In this document: one piece after another, positions 51,721 to 61,576 of the stretch | Position numbering within the stretch: position 1 is the first letter of the stretch | How the letters are laid out: the number at the start of each line of letters is the position of its first letter | Source: Teichococcus rhizosphaerae | Lineage (GTDB): Bacteria > Pseudomonadota > Alphaproteobacteria > Acetobacterales > Acetobacteraceae | DNA length: 64,000 bases | Direction: 5' to 3' | Assembly (NCBI RefSeq): GCF_002631185.1 | Contig: NZ_PDNU01000025.1 | Span: 1-64,000, forward strand | Notes under the pieces: generated by a model | Told to the model about the DNA's origin: nothing | Database searches by the model: none | Seen by the model: the letters and a program-made list of their open reading frames with translations, nothing else | Translations under genes and position numbers: made by a program

Positions 51721-54700
51721 GCGGTCTCCTCCTCAACCTGGGGCCCGTTCACGGGGCGGAAGCGAATCACGGCCTCAAATCCTGTCTCCGCGTAAGTCAT
51801 CGTCACCGAGGAGCCGGGGCCCAGCTCGGCCGGCAGGCCCCTCTCCAGCAGGCGGCTGCCGAAGCCGCGGCGGGTGGGGGAGCGGGCCGGCGGGCCGTTC
51901 CGCTCCTGCCAGCGCAGCTGCACCATGCCATCCGGCAGCCCCTGCCATAACACCAGCACGCGGCCTTCGGCACGGGTCAGGGCACCGTGCTTGGTCGCAT
52001 TGGTGGCGAGTTCGTGCAAGGCCAGGGCCAGGCCCAGGGTTTGCCGCGGCGCCAGCCACACGGCCGGGCCCCTGACGGTGAGCCGCTCCTCGCCGCTCTC
52101 GGCCGCCGCCTGCCACGGGGCGAGGGCGGCGCGCGCCGTGTCCTCCAGCGTGGCGCCGCGCCAGGTGCGGGCGGTCAGCAGGTCGTGCCCGCGCGAGAGG
52201 GTCAGCAGCCGCGCCTGGAAGTCCTTCAGGAAGCGGGGCATGGCGTCCGGGCTGTCGCCGGCGGTGCGCGCGGTCTGCAGCGCCAGGGAGTGCACCGTGG
52301 CCAGGGTGTTCTTCACCCGGTGGTTCAGCTCGCCGAGCAGCAGGATCTGCCGCGCCTCGGCGGCCTTGCCCGCCGTCACGTCGCGCGCCAGCCCGCCGCG
52401 CCGCGTCATCACCCCGCGCGCGTCCAGGATGGGGAAGCCGATGTCGCGGATCCAGCGCATGCCGCCATCGGGGCGCAGGATGCGGTATTCGGAATCGATC
52501 CGGCCGGTCAGGGCGGCGGCGTTCCGCTCCTCCCGCACCCGCGGGCGGTCGGCCTCGTGGATCGATTCGATCCAGACGTCGTGGTCCGCCAGCAGCCGCT
52601 CCTGCGGGATGCCCCAGATCTGCTCGAAGGCGGGGCTGATGAACTCCACCTGCGTGCCCTCGGCATTGGTCATCCACATCACGTCCGGGCTGGCCTCGGC
52701 GAAGCGGCGGAAGCGGCTCTCGGAGGCGGCGAGCGCCGCGGCGGAGCGCACCGCCGCCTCGCGCGAGGCGGTCTGCGCCGCCACCTGGCGGGCCAGCTCC
52801 TCGCGCGCCTCGGCCAGTTCCGAGACATCCGTCACCGCGCCGATCCAGCGCAGGATGGTGCCGTCGCTGGCGCGCACGGGCAGGGCGCGCGCCACGCACC
52901 AGCGCCAGCCGCCCTCGGCGCGCAGCAGCCGCAGCTCGGCCGAGAAGGCCTCCCCCCGGCGCAGCGCGCGCTGCCAGGCGCGCTCGGCCCGCCCCTGGTC
53001 GCGCGGATGGACGATGCGGGCGAGCGATTCCATGGCGATGCCCGGCGGCAGCCCGGTGAAGTCCTGCAGGCGGGGATTGACGTAGTCGATCCGGCCATCC
53101 GGCAGGGTGGACCAGACGATCTGCGGGATCGCCTCGGCGAGCGTCCGGAAGCGCAGCTCGCTCTCGCGCAGCGCCTCGGCCGCGCGGCGCTCCGCATCGA
53201 TGTCGGACAGCGCCACCACGGCGCCGGTGACGCGGCCTCGCGCGTCGCGCACCGGGGCGGCGGCGGCGCGCAGCCAGACCATGCTGCCATCGCCGCGACG
53301 GATCTGGAACTCGCCATTGGCCGGCAGCCCGGTCAGCAGCGCCCGGCCGAGCGGGAACTCCATGCCGTCCAGCCGCCGCCCGTCCGGGTGGTAGCACTCC
53401 CAGTCCTCGCGGTAGCTCTCGACGCCGGCGGAGAGCGGGATGGGCCGCCGCAGGATCTCCTCCATGCGGCGGTTGCCGAGCAGGATGCGCCCGCCGGGCG
53501 CCTCCGCCAGCAGCATGCCCACCGAGACGTTCTCCAGCACCGCCTTCAGCCGCGCCTCGCTCTCGCGCAGCGCCACCTGAGCGGCGCGCTCGTCGCTGAC
53601 GTCGCGGAAGAACAGGGAGAGCCCCTCGGCGGAGGGATAGATGTCGGCCGCGATCCAGCGGCCGAGCGCGGGGTGGAAGGCCGTGGCGCTTTGCGGCGTG
53701 CCTTCCGCCGTGGCGCGCTGGCAGGCGGCGCCGAAGGGGCCGCTTTCCCAGCCGGGGAAGCTTTCCCGCAGCGGCCGGCCGGTGCTCGGCCCGCCCGGCC
53801 CGAGCTGCGCCCGCGCGCGGCCGTTCATGTAGAGGACCGTCCCGTCGCGGTCGAGCACCAGCACGCTGTCATGCGTGCTTTCCAGCACGGTCTGCAGCCG
53901 GGTGGTGAGGGCGGCGCGCTCCGCCTCCAGCGCGTCCCGCTCGGCGGCGGCGCCGGCCAGTGCTGCGGCGGCGCTGTCGATCTCCCGCAGGCCGGTGGCC
54001 GGAAAGCCCGGCAGCGCGGCCCCGCGCCCGAAGGCGACCGCCATGCGCCCCAGCCGCTCCAGCGGGATCGCCATGCGGCGGTCCACCCAGAAGGCCAGGG
54101 CGCCGGTGAACAGCAGCAGCATCCCGCCGCCCACCAGCAGCACGGGCGAGAGCAGCCGCAGCAGCGCGCCATCGACGAGCTGGCCGGGCAGGCCCACCAG
54201 CACCATCCATGGCGCGCCATCCACGCGGTGCCAGGCGACGTAGAACGCGCGGCCATCGGGGGCGCGGTCGCGCGTCCAGCCGAGCGGCTCCCCTTCCAGC
54301 AGCGCGCGGCGCGCCGCCTCGGGCTCCGGCAGCACGATGCCGGCGGTTTCCGGCTGGCTCGGCGTGCGGGCGACCACGTTGCCGCCGATGTCGGCCACCA
54401 TGCCGGACCAGTGCTGCGGCAGCCGCGACCATTCCATCTCCCCGGCCCACATCTCGGCCGGGTCGATGCTGGCCACCAGGAAGTATTCGGGCGACCCGCC
54501 ACCGCCCTGCGGAACCGGCTGGGTGATGTCGATGCGCTGCGGCGCGCCCGGCCCGTCGGGCGGCTGCAGGCTGGAGATGCCGCGCCGGGGCGGCGCGGGC
54601 AGGGCCGGGGGCATGCCGGGGGCGCCGGGCGGAAAGGCGGTGTCGGCCAGCACGAGGCCGCCCGCGTCGGCCAGCCGCAGCCGGGCCTTGCGCCGCAGCG

Positions 54701-54989
54701 GCAGGACGAAGGCATGCGCATGGAAGGCGGCGAGGTCGCCTTCCTGCAGGCCCGGCGTGGCGCCGAGCGCGGACAGCTTCGCCTGCAGGGTGAGCAGGTC
54801 GCGCTCCAGCATGAAGGCGAGATCGCGGCTGGCGCTCTGGGCGGCGGTGATGATGCGCGTGCGCTCCGCATCCGCCATCCGCCCCGCGACATGGCCAGCC
54901 AGGCCCCAGACCGGCAGCAGCGCGGCGAGGGCGATCAGCAGCAGGTGCAGGCGAACCGTGGGGTTCCGGTCCGGAACCGGTCCGGTCAT
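51717..54989 (-). CDS. Multi-PAS HWE-family sensor histidine kinase
   Basis: 1090 residues. A membrane helix at about 12-35, a 240-residue periplasmic sensor (Cache-like), a second helix near 275-298, a HAMP-like stretch, four PAS domains (approximately 375-480, 490-615, 620-745 and 780-890) and an HWE/HisKA_2-type kinase with the H-box LGELNHRVKNTLATVHSLAL, N-box ALALHELATNATKHGAL and GFGSRLLERGLP. The start at 54989 is set by GAGGAG six bases upstream; longer frames exist. It should phosphorylate the downstream receiver. The signal is unknown. Confidence 0.9.
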   Translation of the reverse strand: MTGPVPDRNPTVRLHLLLIALAALLPVWGLAGHVAGRMADAERTRIITAAQSASRDLAFMLERDLLTLQAKLSALGATPGLQEGDLAAFHAHAFVLPLRRKARLRLADAGGLVLADTAFPPGAPGMPPALPAPPRRGISSLQPPDGPGAPQRIDITQPVPQGGGGSPEYFLVASIDPAEMWAGEMEWSRLPQHWSGMVADIGGNVVARTPSQPETAGIVLPEPEAARRALLEGEPLGWTRDRAPDGRAFYVAWHRVDGAPWMVLVGLPGQLVDGALLRLLSPVLLVGGGMLLLFTGALAFWVDRRMAIPLERLGRMAVAFGRGAALPGFPATGLREIDSAAAALAGAAAERDALEAERAALTTRLQTVLESTHDSVLVLDRDGTVLYMNGRARAQLGPGGPSTGRPLRESFPGWESGPFGAACQRATAEGTPQSATAFHPALGRWIAADIYPSAEGLSLFFRDVSDERAAQVALRESEARLKAVLENVSVGMLLAEAPGGRILLGNRRMEEILRRPIPLSAGVESYREDWECYHPDGRRLDGMEFPLGRALLTGLPANGEFQIRRGDGSMVWLRAAAAPVRDARGRVTGAVVALSDIDAERRAAEALRESELRFRTLAEAIPQIVWSTLPDGRIDYVNPRLQDFTGLPPGIAMESLARIVHPRDQGRAERAWQRALRRGEAFSAELRLLRAEGGWRWCVARALPVRASDGTILRWIGAVTDVSELAEAREELARQVAAQTASREAAVRSAAALAASESRFRRFAEASPDVMWMTNAEGTQVEFISPAFEQIWGIPQERLLADHDVWIESIHEADRPRVREERNAAALTGRIDSEYRILRPDGGMRWIRDIGFPILDARGVMTRRGGLARDVTAGKAAEARQILLLGELNHRVKNTLATVHSLALQTARTAGDSPDAMPRFLKDFQARLLTLSRGHDLLTARTWRGATLEDTARAALAPWQAAAESGEERLTVRGPAVWLAPRQTLGLALALHELATNATKHGALTRAEGRVLVLWQGLPDGMVQLRWQERNGPPARSPTRRGFGSRLLERGLPAELGPGSSVTMTYAETGFEAVIRFRPVNGPQVEEETA

Positions 54990-55084
54990 GCTGCTCCTCG
55001 CGGTGGCCGGGATCGGGTCATGGTAAGGTTTCATGCGCCGGGCACCGCCGGCGCACAAGGGCCGCCCAGGCGGGTCCGCCCCGC

Positions 55085-55174
55085 CTGGACCTGGCCCACC
55101 TGGACCTGGCCCACCTGGACCTGGCCCACCTGGACCTGCCCCGCCTGGGCCCGCCCCGCCTGGACCGGCTGCGT
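55085..55174. repeat. 15-bp minisatellite between the Bug-protein and kinase genes
   Basis: Six tandem 15-base units, the first three perfect copies of CTGGACCTGGCCCAC, then CTGGACCTGCCCCGC, CTGGGCCCGCCCCGC and a degenerate final copy. Located between the kinase start and the stop of a Bug-protein gene (55226). One reading frame would encode a PPG collagen-like run, but no gene is supported. Confidence 0.9.
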
Positions 55175-55225
55175 GGTCAGCGGGACCGCGCGGTCATTCG
55201 GCGCACCGGTCAGCCGGGGGGCCGC

Positions 55226-56236
55226 TCAGTCGGCATACTGGCCGGCGGCCTGGATCACCGGGCGCCACTTGGCGATGTCGGCTTCCCAGAACGCCTTGTG
55301 CGCGGCGGGTGTCGCGCGGTCCTGCGACACCGGCTCGGTGCCGAGGTCGGCGAAGCGCTGGACCAGCCGCTCGTCGCGCAGCGCCGCCTGCAGCGCCTTG
55401 GACAGCCGGGCCTGGATCTCGGCGGGCGTGCCCTTGGGCGCGTAGAGGCCGTGCCAGATGGTCACCTCCAGGCCGCGCAGCCCGGCCTCGGCGCTGGTCG
55501 GCACCTCGGGCAGGGAGGCGAGGCGCTGCTCGGTGGTGACGGCATAGGCCTTCACCGCCCCGGCGCGGATGTGGCTGGTGGTGTTGGTGGTCTGGTCGCA
55601 CATCACGTCCACCGTGCCGGCGATCAGGTCGGTCATGGCCGGGCCCGTGCCGCGATAGGGCACGGTGGTCATCGGCGCGTCGATCGCCTTCTGCAGCAGC
55701 AGGCCACACAGGTGGCTGGCGGCGCCGATGCCGGCATTGGCGTAGTTGATCCCGGTCTTCTCCTTGCGCACCAGCGCCACCAGCTCGGCCAGGTTGGCGG
55801 CGGGCAGGTCCTTGCGGGCGATCACCGTCATCGGCACCTCGGTGACGAGGCCGATCGGCTCGAAGCCGCCCACCGGATCGTAGGGCAGGCGGCGGTAGAG
55901 GGTGGGGGTGGTGCCCATGCCGATGTGGTGCAGCAGCAGCGTGTAGCCATCGGGCCGCGCCTGGGCGACGCGGGCGGCGCCCAGCGTGCCACCCGCGCCG
56001 CCGACATTCTCGACCACCACGGACTGCCCGAGGTCGCGCGCCATCACCTCCGCCACCAGGCGGGTGACGGTGTCGGTCGGCCCGCCGGCGGCGAAGGGCA
56101 CGACGATGCTGATGGTGCGGCTCGGATAGCTCGCCTGGGCCTGCGCGGCGGGGGCGGCGCCGAGCAGGGCGGCGCCGAATGTGCCGAGGCCGGCGGCGAG
56201 GGCCGGCAGCGCGGCCAGCAGATGGCGGCGGATCAT
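55226..56236 (-). CDS. Bug/TctC-family periplasmic solute-binding protein (third of three)
   Basis: 336 residues. A signal peptide with two Ala-rich stretches (MIRRHLLAALPALAAGLGTF, cleavage near AQA-QASYP), then YPSRTISIVVPFAAGGPTDT and ENVGGAGGTLGAARVAQARP, the family marks. Again an orphan without TctA/TctB. Its C-terminus lies beside the 15-bp array. Ligand unknown. Confidence 0.92.
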   Translation of the reverse strand: MIRRHLLAALPALAAGLGTFGAALLGAAPAAQAQASYPSRTISIVVPFAAGGPTDTVTRLVAEVMARDLGQSVVVENVGGAGGTLGAARVAQARPDGYTLLLHHIGMGTTPTLYRRLPYDPVGGFEPIGLVTEVPMTVIARKDLPAANLAELVALVRKEKTGINYANAGIGAASHLCGLLLQKAIDAPMTTVPYRGTGPAMTDLIAGTVDVMCDQTTNTTSHIRAGAVKAYAVTTEQRLASLPEVPTSAEAGLRGLEVTIWHGLYAPKGTPAEIQARLSKALQAALRDERLVQRFADLGTEPVSQDRATPAAHKAFWEADIAKWRPVIQAAGQYAD

Positions 56237-56358
56237 GTGGATATTCTCTCCCGTCTGGGCCGCGCCGGAAGCGAAGGCGGGGCGAATCGGCCCCCGCCCG
56301 TCACCGGCCCGGCGCGCCGATCCACCCCGATTAGCGTTTCCCTTCTGTAAGGTCAGCC

Positions 56359-56390
56359 AAAAAACAGCGGCTTGGCCGGCCCTCAGCTGT
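56359..56390 (-). terminator. Probable lepA terminator
   Basis: On the minus strand ACAGC and GCTGT flank 17 bases containing the self-complementary GGCCGGCC, followed by six T. The left arm overlaps the last codons of lepA. The T-run makes an intrinsic terminator plausible although the stem is short. Confidence 0.45.
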
Positions 56391-58188
56391 CCATCTTGAG
56401 CGCGGCGATGAAGGCCGATTGCGGGATCTCCACCTTGCCGAACTGACGCATGCGCTTCTTGCCCTCCTTCTGCTTCTCGAGGAGCTTGCGCTTGCGGGTG
56501 ATGTCGCCGCCATAGCACTTGGCGGTGACGTCCTTGGACATGGCCGAGATCGTCTCGCGGGCGATGACGCGGCCGCCGATCGCCGCCTGGATCGGGATCT
56601 TGAAGAGCTGGCGGGGGATCAGCTCCTTCAGCTTCTCGCAGATGGAGCGGCCGCGCCGCTCGGCCTGGGTGCGGTGCGCCATGAAGGAGAGCGCGTCCAC
56701 CGGCTCGTTGTTCACCAGGATGGAGATCTTCACCAGGTCGCCCTCGTCATAGCCGTCCATCACGTAGTCGAAGGAGGCATAGCCGCGGGAGACCGACTTC
56801 AGCCGGTCGTAGAAGTCGAACACCACCTCGTTCAGCGGCAGGCGATAGACCGCCATGGCGCGGTTGCCGACATAGGTCAGCTCCACCTGCTGGCCGCGCC
56901 GCTCCGAGCAGAGCGTCAGGATGGCGCCCAGATGCTCGTCCGGCACCATGATGGTGGCCTTGATCCAGGGCTCCTCGATCTTGTCGATCAGCGTCGGGTC
57001 CGGCATGTCGGCCGGGTTGTGCAGGTCGATCTGCTCGCCCTTGTTGGTGGTGAGCTTGTAGACCACCGAGGGGGCGGTCGCGATCAGGTCGAGGTCGAAC
57101 TCGCGCGACAGGCGCTCCTGGATGATCTCCAGGTGCAGCAGCCCGAGGAAGCCGCAGCGGAAGCCGAAGCCCAGCGCCGCCGAGCTTTCCGCCTCGAAAT
57201 GGAAGGAGGCGTCGTTCAGCCGCAGCTTGCCGAGCGAATCGCGCAGCTTCTCGAAATCGTCCGCGTCCACCGGGTAGAGGCCGCACCAGACCACAGGGAT
57301 GGAGGGCTTGAAGCCGGCCAGCGGCTCGGCCGCGGGGTTGCGGTCGTCGGTGATGGTGTCGCCGACATTGGTCTCGGCCACCGTCTTGATGGCGGCGTTG
57401 AGGTAGCCCATCTCGCCCGGGCCGAGGAAGTCCACCGGCGTCATCTTGGGGCGGAACACGCCGACGCTGTCCACCGTCTGGGTGGTGCCCTCCGCCATGA
57501 AGCGGATCTTCTGGCCGCGGCGGATGGTGCCGTCCTTGACCCGGATCAGGATGATGACGCCGAGATAAGGGTCGTACCAGCTGTCCACCAGCAGCGCCTT
57601 CAGCGGCGCGTCCGGGTCGCCCTCCGGCGCCGGCAGGCGGTGCACGATGGCCTCCAGAACGCCCTCGATGTTCAGCCCGGACTTGGCCGAGATCTCCACC
57701 GCGTCCGAGGCGTCGAGGCCGATCACGTCCTCGATCTGCTGCTTCACCCGCTCCGGCTCGGCGGCGGGGAGGTCGATCTTGTTGAGGACGGGGACGATCT
57801 CGTGGTTGGCGTCGATCGCCTGGTACACATTGGCGAGCGTCTGCGCCTCGACGCCCTGCGAGGCGTCGACCACCAGCAGCGAGCCCTCGCAGGCGGCCAG
57901 GCTGCGGCTCACCTCATAGGCGAAGTCCACATGGCCCGGCGTGTCCATCAGGTTCAGGACGTAGTCGTTGCCGTCCTTGGCCTTGTAGTCGAGCCGGACG
58001 GAGGCGGCCTTGATGGTGATGCCGCGCTCCTGCTCCAGCTCCATGCTGTCGAGCATCTGCTCCTTCATCTCCCGCTGGGAGATGGCGCCGGTGGCCTGGA
58101 TCAGCCGGTCGGCCAGGGTGGATTTCCCGTGGTCGATATGGGCGATGATCGAGAAGTTGCGGATGCGCGACAGGGGGGTGTTGGTCAT
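56383..58188 (-). CDS. lepA: Elongation factor 4 (LepA)
   Basis: 601 residues, normal length. GTPase motifs [40 protein letters not shown] and [12 protein letters not shown], and the LepA-specific C-terminus [20 protein letters not shown]. It back-translocates or remodels stalled ribosomes and is conserved in bacteria. The start at 58188 gives [20 protein letters not shown]; a longer frame upstream is low-complexity. Confidence 0.98.
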   Translation of the reverse strand: MTNTPLSRIRNFSIIAHIDHGKSTLADRLIQATGAISQREMKEQMLDSMELEQERGITIKAASVRLDYKAKDGNDYVLNLMDTPGHVDFAYEVSRSLAACEGSLLVVDASQGVEAQTLANVYQAIDANHEIVPVLNKIDLPAAEPERVKQQIEDVIGLDASDAVEISAKSGLNIEGVLEAIVHRLPAPEGDPDAPLKALLVDSWYDPYLGVIILIRVKDGTIRRGQKIRFMAEGTTQTVDSVGVFRPKMTPVDFLGPGEMGYLNAAIKTVAETNVGDTITDDRNPAAEPLAGFKPSIPVVWCGLYPVDADDFEKLRDSLGKLRLNDASFHFEAESSAALGFGFRCGFLGLLHLEIIQERLSREFDLDLIATAPSVVYKLTTNKGEQIDLHNPADMPDPTLIDKIEEPWIKATIMVPDEHLGAILTLCSERRGQQVELTYVGNRAMAVYRLPLNEVVFDFYDRLKSVSRGYASFDYVMDGYDEGDLVKISILVNNEPVDALSFMAHRTQAERRGRSICEKLKELIPRQLFKIPIQAAIGGRVIARETISAMSKDVTAKCYGGDITRKRKLLEKQKEGKKRMRQFGKVEIPQSAFIAALKMDS

Positions 58189-58411
58189 GGGCTTCCGGCG
58201 GCGATCGGGGCGGAGGGTTACCCGCCGTGGTTCGGCCCCTGCCAATAGGGCAAGCGGCGCCGGAATCAAAGCGGCAGGGGCATCCGCTGGGCGTTCCGCC
58301 GCCAGGAGCCGCGCGGCCCGGCGGGCGCCGCGGGGGCCGCCGACGCGCTCCGCGCCGCCTGCCACGGGGGCCGGCGGCGCGGAAGGAGGCGGGGAGGGAC
58401 GGGCGCCGGAG

Positions 58412-58431
58412 GGGGGGAGCGGGCTCCCCCC
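58412..58431 (-). terminator. GC hairpin after the glycosyltransferase gene
   Basis: Perfect eight-base arms GGGGGGAG and CTCCCCCC with a four-base loop, 19 bases past the glycosyltransferase stop on the minus strand. The remaining 58189-58411 between lepA and this gene holds no gene or clear signal. Confidence 0.4.
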
Positions 58432-58449
58432 GCCTGCGGCCTGCCGGCC

Positions 58450-59508
58450 CTACTCGGCGGCGGCGAGCAGGCTGGAGGTGCCGCGGCGGGCCAGCTCCTC
58501 GTAGAGCGCCACATAGTCCTGCGCCATGCGGCGGGCGGTGTAGCGCTGCTCGAACCGGGCGCGCACCGCGGCGCGGGGCAGGGTCTTCAGCCGGCCCACG
58601 GCGGCGATCGCCTCGGCCATGCTGTCCACCGCGAAGCCGGTCACGCCCTCGTCGATCACCTCCGGCACCGAGCCGTGGCGGAAGGCGATCACCGGCGTGC
58701 CGCAGGCCATCGCCTCGATCATCACCAGGCCGAAGGGCTCGGGCCAGTCGATCGGCGTCAGCAGCCCGATGGCGCCCGACAGGAAGTCGGGCTTCTGCGT
58801 CTCGTCGATCTCGCCGATGAACTCGATCAGCGGGTGCGCCAGCATCGGCTTGATCTTGGTTTCGAAGTAGTCGACGTCCACCCGGTCCACCTTGGCCGCG
58901 ATCTTCAGCGGCGTGTTGGTGGCGATGGCGATCTCGATGGCGCGGTCGCAGCGCTTCTCGGGCGCGATGCGGCCAAGGAAGGCGAGGTAGGAGGGCGCGA
59001 CGCCGGGGCGCGGCGCCAGCAGCCGCTCGGGCAGGCCGTGATAGATGGTGCGGGCGAAGTTCGCCTGCGGCAGCGGCAGGCGCTGGTTGTCTGAGATGGA
59101 GACCACCGGCACCTCGTTGAAGGTGTCGAACACCGGCTGCAGCTCCGGCAGGTCCAGCCGGCCATGCAGCGTGGTCACGAAGGGCACGCTCTGCCGCGAG
59201 AACAGCGGAAAGGGCAGGTAGTCCAGGTGGAAGTGCAGCAGGTCGAACTCGTGCCGGCGGCGGTAGACCTGCTCCAGCATCAGCGTCAGCGGCGCGTTGG
59301 GGTCGCGCACCGAGGGGTCGAGGCGCAGCGCCTTGCGGCAGCCCGGCGCCAGCCTGGCCTTGGTGACCGAGTCGCCGCTGGCGAACAGGGTCACCTCATG
59401 GCCCATCTCGACCAGCTCCTCGGTCAGGTAGGACACGATGCGCTCGGTGCCGCCATACAGCTTCGGCGGAACGGCCTCCGTCAGGGGAGCGATCTGCGCG
59501 ATACGCAT
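58450..59508 (-). CDS. GT4-type glycosyltransferase
   Basis: 352 residues. GT-B fold with N-terminal MRIAQIAPLTEAVPPKLYGG, THEGxGG-like glycine loop (KLYGGTERIVSYL), and the C-terminal nucleotide-sugar site YLAFLGRIAPEKRCDRAI and EPFGLVMIEAMACGTPVIAF with the conserved E-x7-E. Family-4 retaining enzymes build glycans, glycolipids or trehalose-type sugars; the acceptor is unknown. Divergent from an ABC exporter, possibly exporting a related glycan. Confidence 0.92.
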   Translation of the reverse strand: MRIAQIAPLTEAVPPKLYGGTERIVSYLTEELVEMGHEVTLFASGDSVTKARLAPGCRKALRLDPSVRDPNAPLTLMLEQVYRRRHEFDLLHFHLDYLPFPLFSRQSVPFVTTLHGRLDLPELQPVFDTFNEVPVVSISDNQRLPLPQANFARTIYHGLPERLLAPRPGVAPSYLAFLGRIAPEKRCDRAIEIAIATNTPLKIAAKVDRVDVDYFETKIKPMLAHPLIEFIGEIDETQKPDFLSGAIGLLTPIDWPEPFGLVMIEAMACGTPVIAFRHGSVPEVIDEGVTGFAVDSMAEAIAAVGRLKTLPRAAVRARFEQRYTARRMAQDYVALYEELARRGTSSLLAAAE

Positions 59509-59548
59509 TGGGTTCCGATCTCCGTTGTCTCTGAGCCTCTTCTGGCAC

Positions 59549-59569
59549 CCGAATGCGGTCTAGATTCGG
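59549..59569. promoter_or_regulatory. Dyad in the divergent gap between glycosyltransferase and ABC exporter
   Basis: CCGAAT-N9-ATTCGG, 40 bases before the glycosyltransferase ATG and about 105 bases before the exporter ATG. A possible operator for both; the match to a known family was not recognised. Confidence 0.3.
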
Positions 59570-59674
59570 CAACCTTCGCCACGATTTCGTCTTGTTGCTG
59601 GCGTTCCCTCCGCATGAACGCAGATGCGCCGTGTCCTCACGGTCATGTGCTCCGGAAGTGAGAGGCCACCGCCC

Positions 59675-61471
59675 ATGACCCGTGCCGACGACAGCGACCT
59701 GTTGCGCCTCGCCCGGCGCCCCGTCGGGTTCCTGCTGCGCCACCTGCGGCCGCAGGCCGGCAGCCACGCGGCCGTCCTGGTGGCGGTGCTGGGCGCGGTC
59801 GGCTGCTCGGTGGGGGCGAACTACGCGGTCAAGAACCTGATCGACACGCTCTCGGGCGGTCCCTCCCAGGCCTCGGCCGCGGCGGTGTGGATGGCCTTCG
59901 CCATCCTCGCCGGCATCATCACGGCCGACAACATGCTCTGGCGCGTCGGCGGCTGGATCGCGGCGGACCGCTTCCCGCGCGCCACCGCCTCGATGCGGGC
60001 CGAGCTGTTCCGCCACCTGGCCGGCCATTCGCCGGGCTACTTCGCCAACCGCTCGGCCGGCACGCTGGCGGCGCGCATCAGCGCCACCGGCACGGCGGCC
60101 TTCACCGTGCTGCAGAACTTCACCTGGCACACCGTGCCGCCGGCGGTGGCCGTCACCCTGTCCATCGGCTTCCTCGCCAGCGTCGACCCGCTCATGGCGG
60201 GCTGCCTCGTGGTGGTGGCGGCGGCGCTGGCCATCGGCGTCGCCTGGCTCGGCCGCCGCGGCGAGGCGCTGCACGACCGCTTCGCCGGCCGCGCCGCCAT
60301 GGTGGATGGCCAGCTCGTGGACGTGGTGCAGAACTTCTCGCTGGTCCGGGCCTTCGGCGCCTTCGGCCGCGAATCGACCCGCCTCGACACGGCGCTGGCC
60401 GAGGAAAGCGCGGCGCGCCGCGCCAGCCTGCGCTACCTGGAGAAGCTGCGCCTGGTGCACGGCGCCGCGACCGCCCTGCTGACCGCCCTGCTGCTCGGCT
60501 GGGTGGTGCATCTGTGGCAGCAGGGCCGCGCCACCACGGGCGACATCGTGCTGGTCTGCACGCTCGGCTTCACCATCCTGCACGCCAGCCGCGACCTCGC
60601 CATGGCGCTGGTCGACCTCACCCAGTATGTGGCCCGCATGCGCGAGGCGCTGGCCGCCCTGCTGGTGCCGCACGACATGCCGGACGCCGAGAACGCCCAT
60701 GGCCTGGCCGCGCGCGGCGGCGAGGTGGTGTTCCGGAACGTCACCTTCAGCTACCCCTCCGCCCCCGAGGGCAGCGCGCCGGTGCTGCGCGGGCTGGAGC
60801 TGGCGATCCAGCCGGGCCAGAAGGTGGGCGTGGTCGGCCGCTCGGGCGCCGGCAAGTCCACCCTGCTCACCCTGCTGCAGCGCCACGCCGCGCCGCAGGC
60901 CGGCGCCGTGCTGATCGACGGCCAGGACATCGCGGGCGCGACGCGCGAGAGCCTGGCGGACATGATCGCGGTGGTGCCGCAGGACGTCTCGCTGTTCCAC
61001 CGCACGGTGCTGGAGAACATCCGCTACGCCCGCCCCGACGCGACCGACGAGGAGGTGCTGCGCGCCGCCGAGGCCGCCCGCTGCCGCGACTTCATCGAGG
61101 CGCTGCCGGAGGGCTTCAACACGGTCGTGGGCGACCGCGGCGCCAAGCTCTCGGGCGGCCAGCGCCAGCGCCTCGCCATCGCCCGCGCCCTGCTGAAGGA
61201 CGCGCCGATCCTGCTGCTGGACGAGGCGACCTCCGCCCTCGACTCCGAGTCGGAGGCCGAGGTGCAGGTGGCGCTGGACGGGCTGATGCAGGGCCGGACC
61301 GTGATCGCGGTGGCGCACCGCCTGGCCACGCTGACGAACTTCGACCGCATCATCGTCATGGAGAACGGCCAGGTGGTGCAGGATGGCGCGCCCGACCTGC
61401 TGATGCGCCGCCCCGGCCCCTACCAGGAGATGGTGCGCCGCCAGTCCGAGGCCCTGCAGGTCGCCGCCTGA
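59675..61471 (+). CDS. ABC exporter, fused membrane and ATPase domains
   Basis: 598 residues. Six membrane helices (about 30-320) and an ATPase with Walker A GRSGAGKST, LSGGQRQRLAIARALLKDAP and LLLDEATSALDSESEAEVQV. VVPQDVSLFHRTVLENIRYA is the typical Q-loop region of type IV exporters such as the ATM1/MsbA/lipid group. The start at 59675 follows GAGAGG; a frame from 59624 is longer. Substrate unknown. It may work with the divergent glycosyltransferase. Confidence 0.9.
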   Translation: MTRADDSDLLRLARRPVGFLLRHLRPQAGSHAAVLVAVLGAVGCSVGANYAVKNLIDTLSGGPSQASAAAVWMAFAILAGIITADNMLWRVGGWIAADRFPRATASMRAELFRHLAGHSPGYFANRSAGTLAARISATGTAAFTVLQNFTWHTVPPAVAVTLSIGFLASVDPLMAGCLVVVAAALAIGVAWLGRRGEALHDRFAGRAAMVDGQLVDVVQNFSLVRAFGAFGRESTRLDTALAEESAARRASLRYLEKLRLVHGAATALLTALLLGWVVHLWQQGRATTGDIVLVCTLGFTILHASRDLAMALVDLTQYVARMREALAALLVPHDMPDAENAHGLAARGGEVVFRNVTFSYPSAPEGSAPVLRGLELAIQPGQKVGVVGRSGAGKSTLLTLLQRHAAPQAGAVLIDGQDIAGATRESLADMIAVVPQDVSLFHRTVLENIRYARPDATDEEVLRAAEAARCRDFIEALPEGFNTVVGDRGAKLSGGQRQRLAIARALLKDAPILLLDEATSALDSESEAEVQVALDGLMQGRTVIAVAHRLATLTNFDRIIVMENGQVVQDGAPDLLMRRPGPYQEMVRRQSEALQVAA

Positions 61472-61500
61472 GCGCCGCCCCCGCCAAGGGGGCGGCCCCA

Positions 61501-61576
61501 CCTTTCTCCCTCAGCCCCACCTTCCACCCTCAGCCCCGCCTTCCACCCTCAGCCCTGCCTTCCACCCTCAGCCCTG
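61501..61576. repeat. 19-bp minisatellite overlapping a gene end
   Basis: Four tandem 19-base units (CCTTCCACCCTCAGCCCTG type), the last two identical. Because 19 is not a multiple of three, the CTCAG of successive units offers TGA stops in all three minus-strand frames (61530, 61549 and 61568). The cysteine-rich gene ends at the fourth. Confidence 0.93.

Noticed and set aside
55085-55174. CRISPR-like repeats
   Set aside because: The units are contiguous 15-bp copies without spacers and no cas genes are present. The same applies to the other tandem arrays.
51987-55445. A 1152-codon plus-strand open frame, including a PPG collagen-like run
   Set aside because: It is antisense to the PAS-rich kinase; the collagen-like part is only the 15-bp minisatellite.
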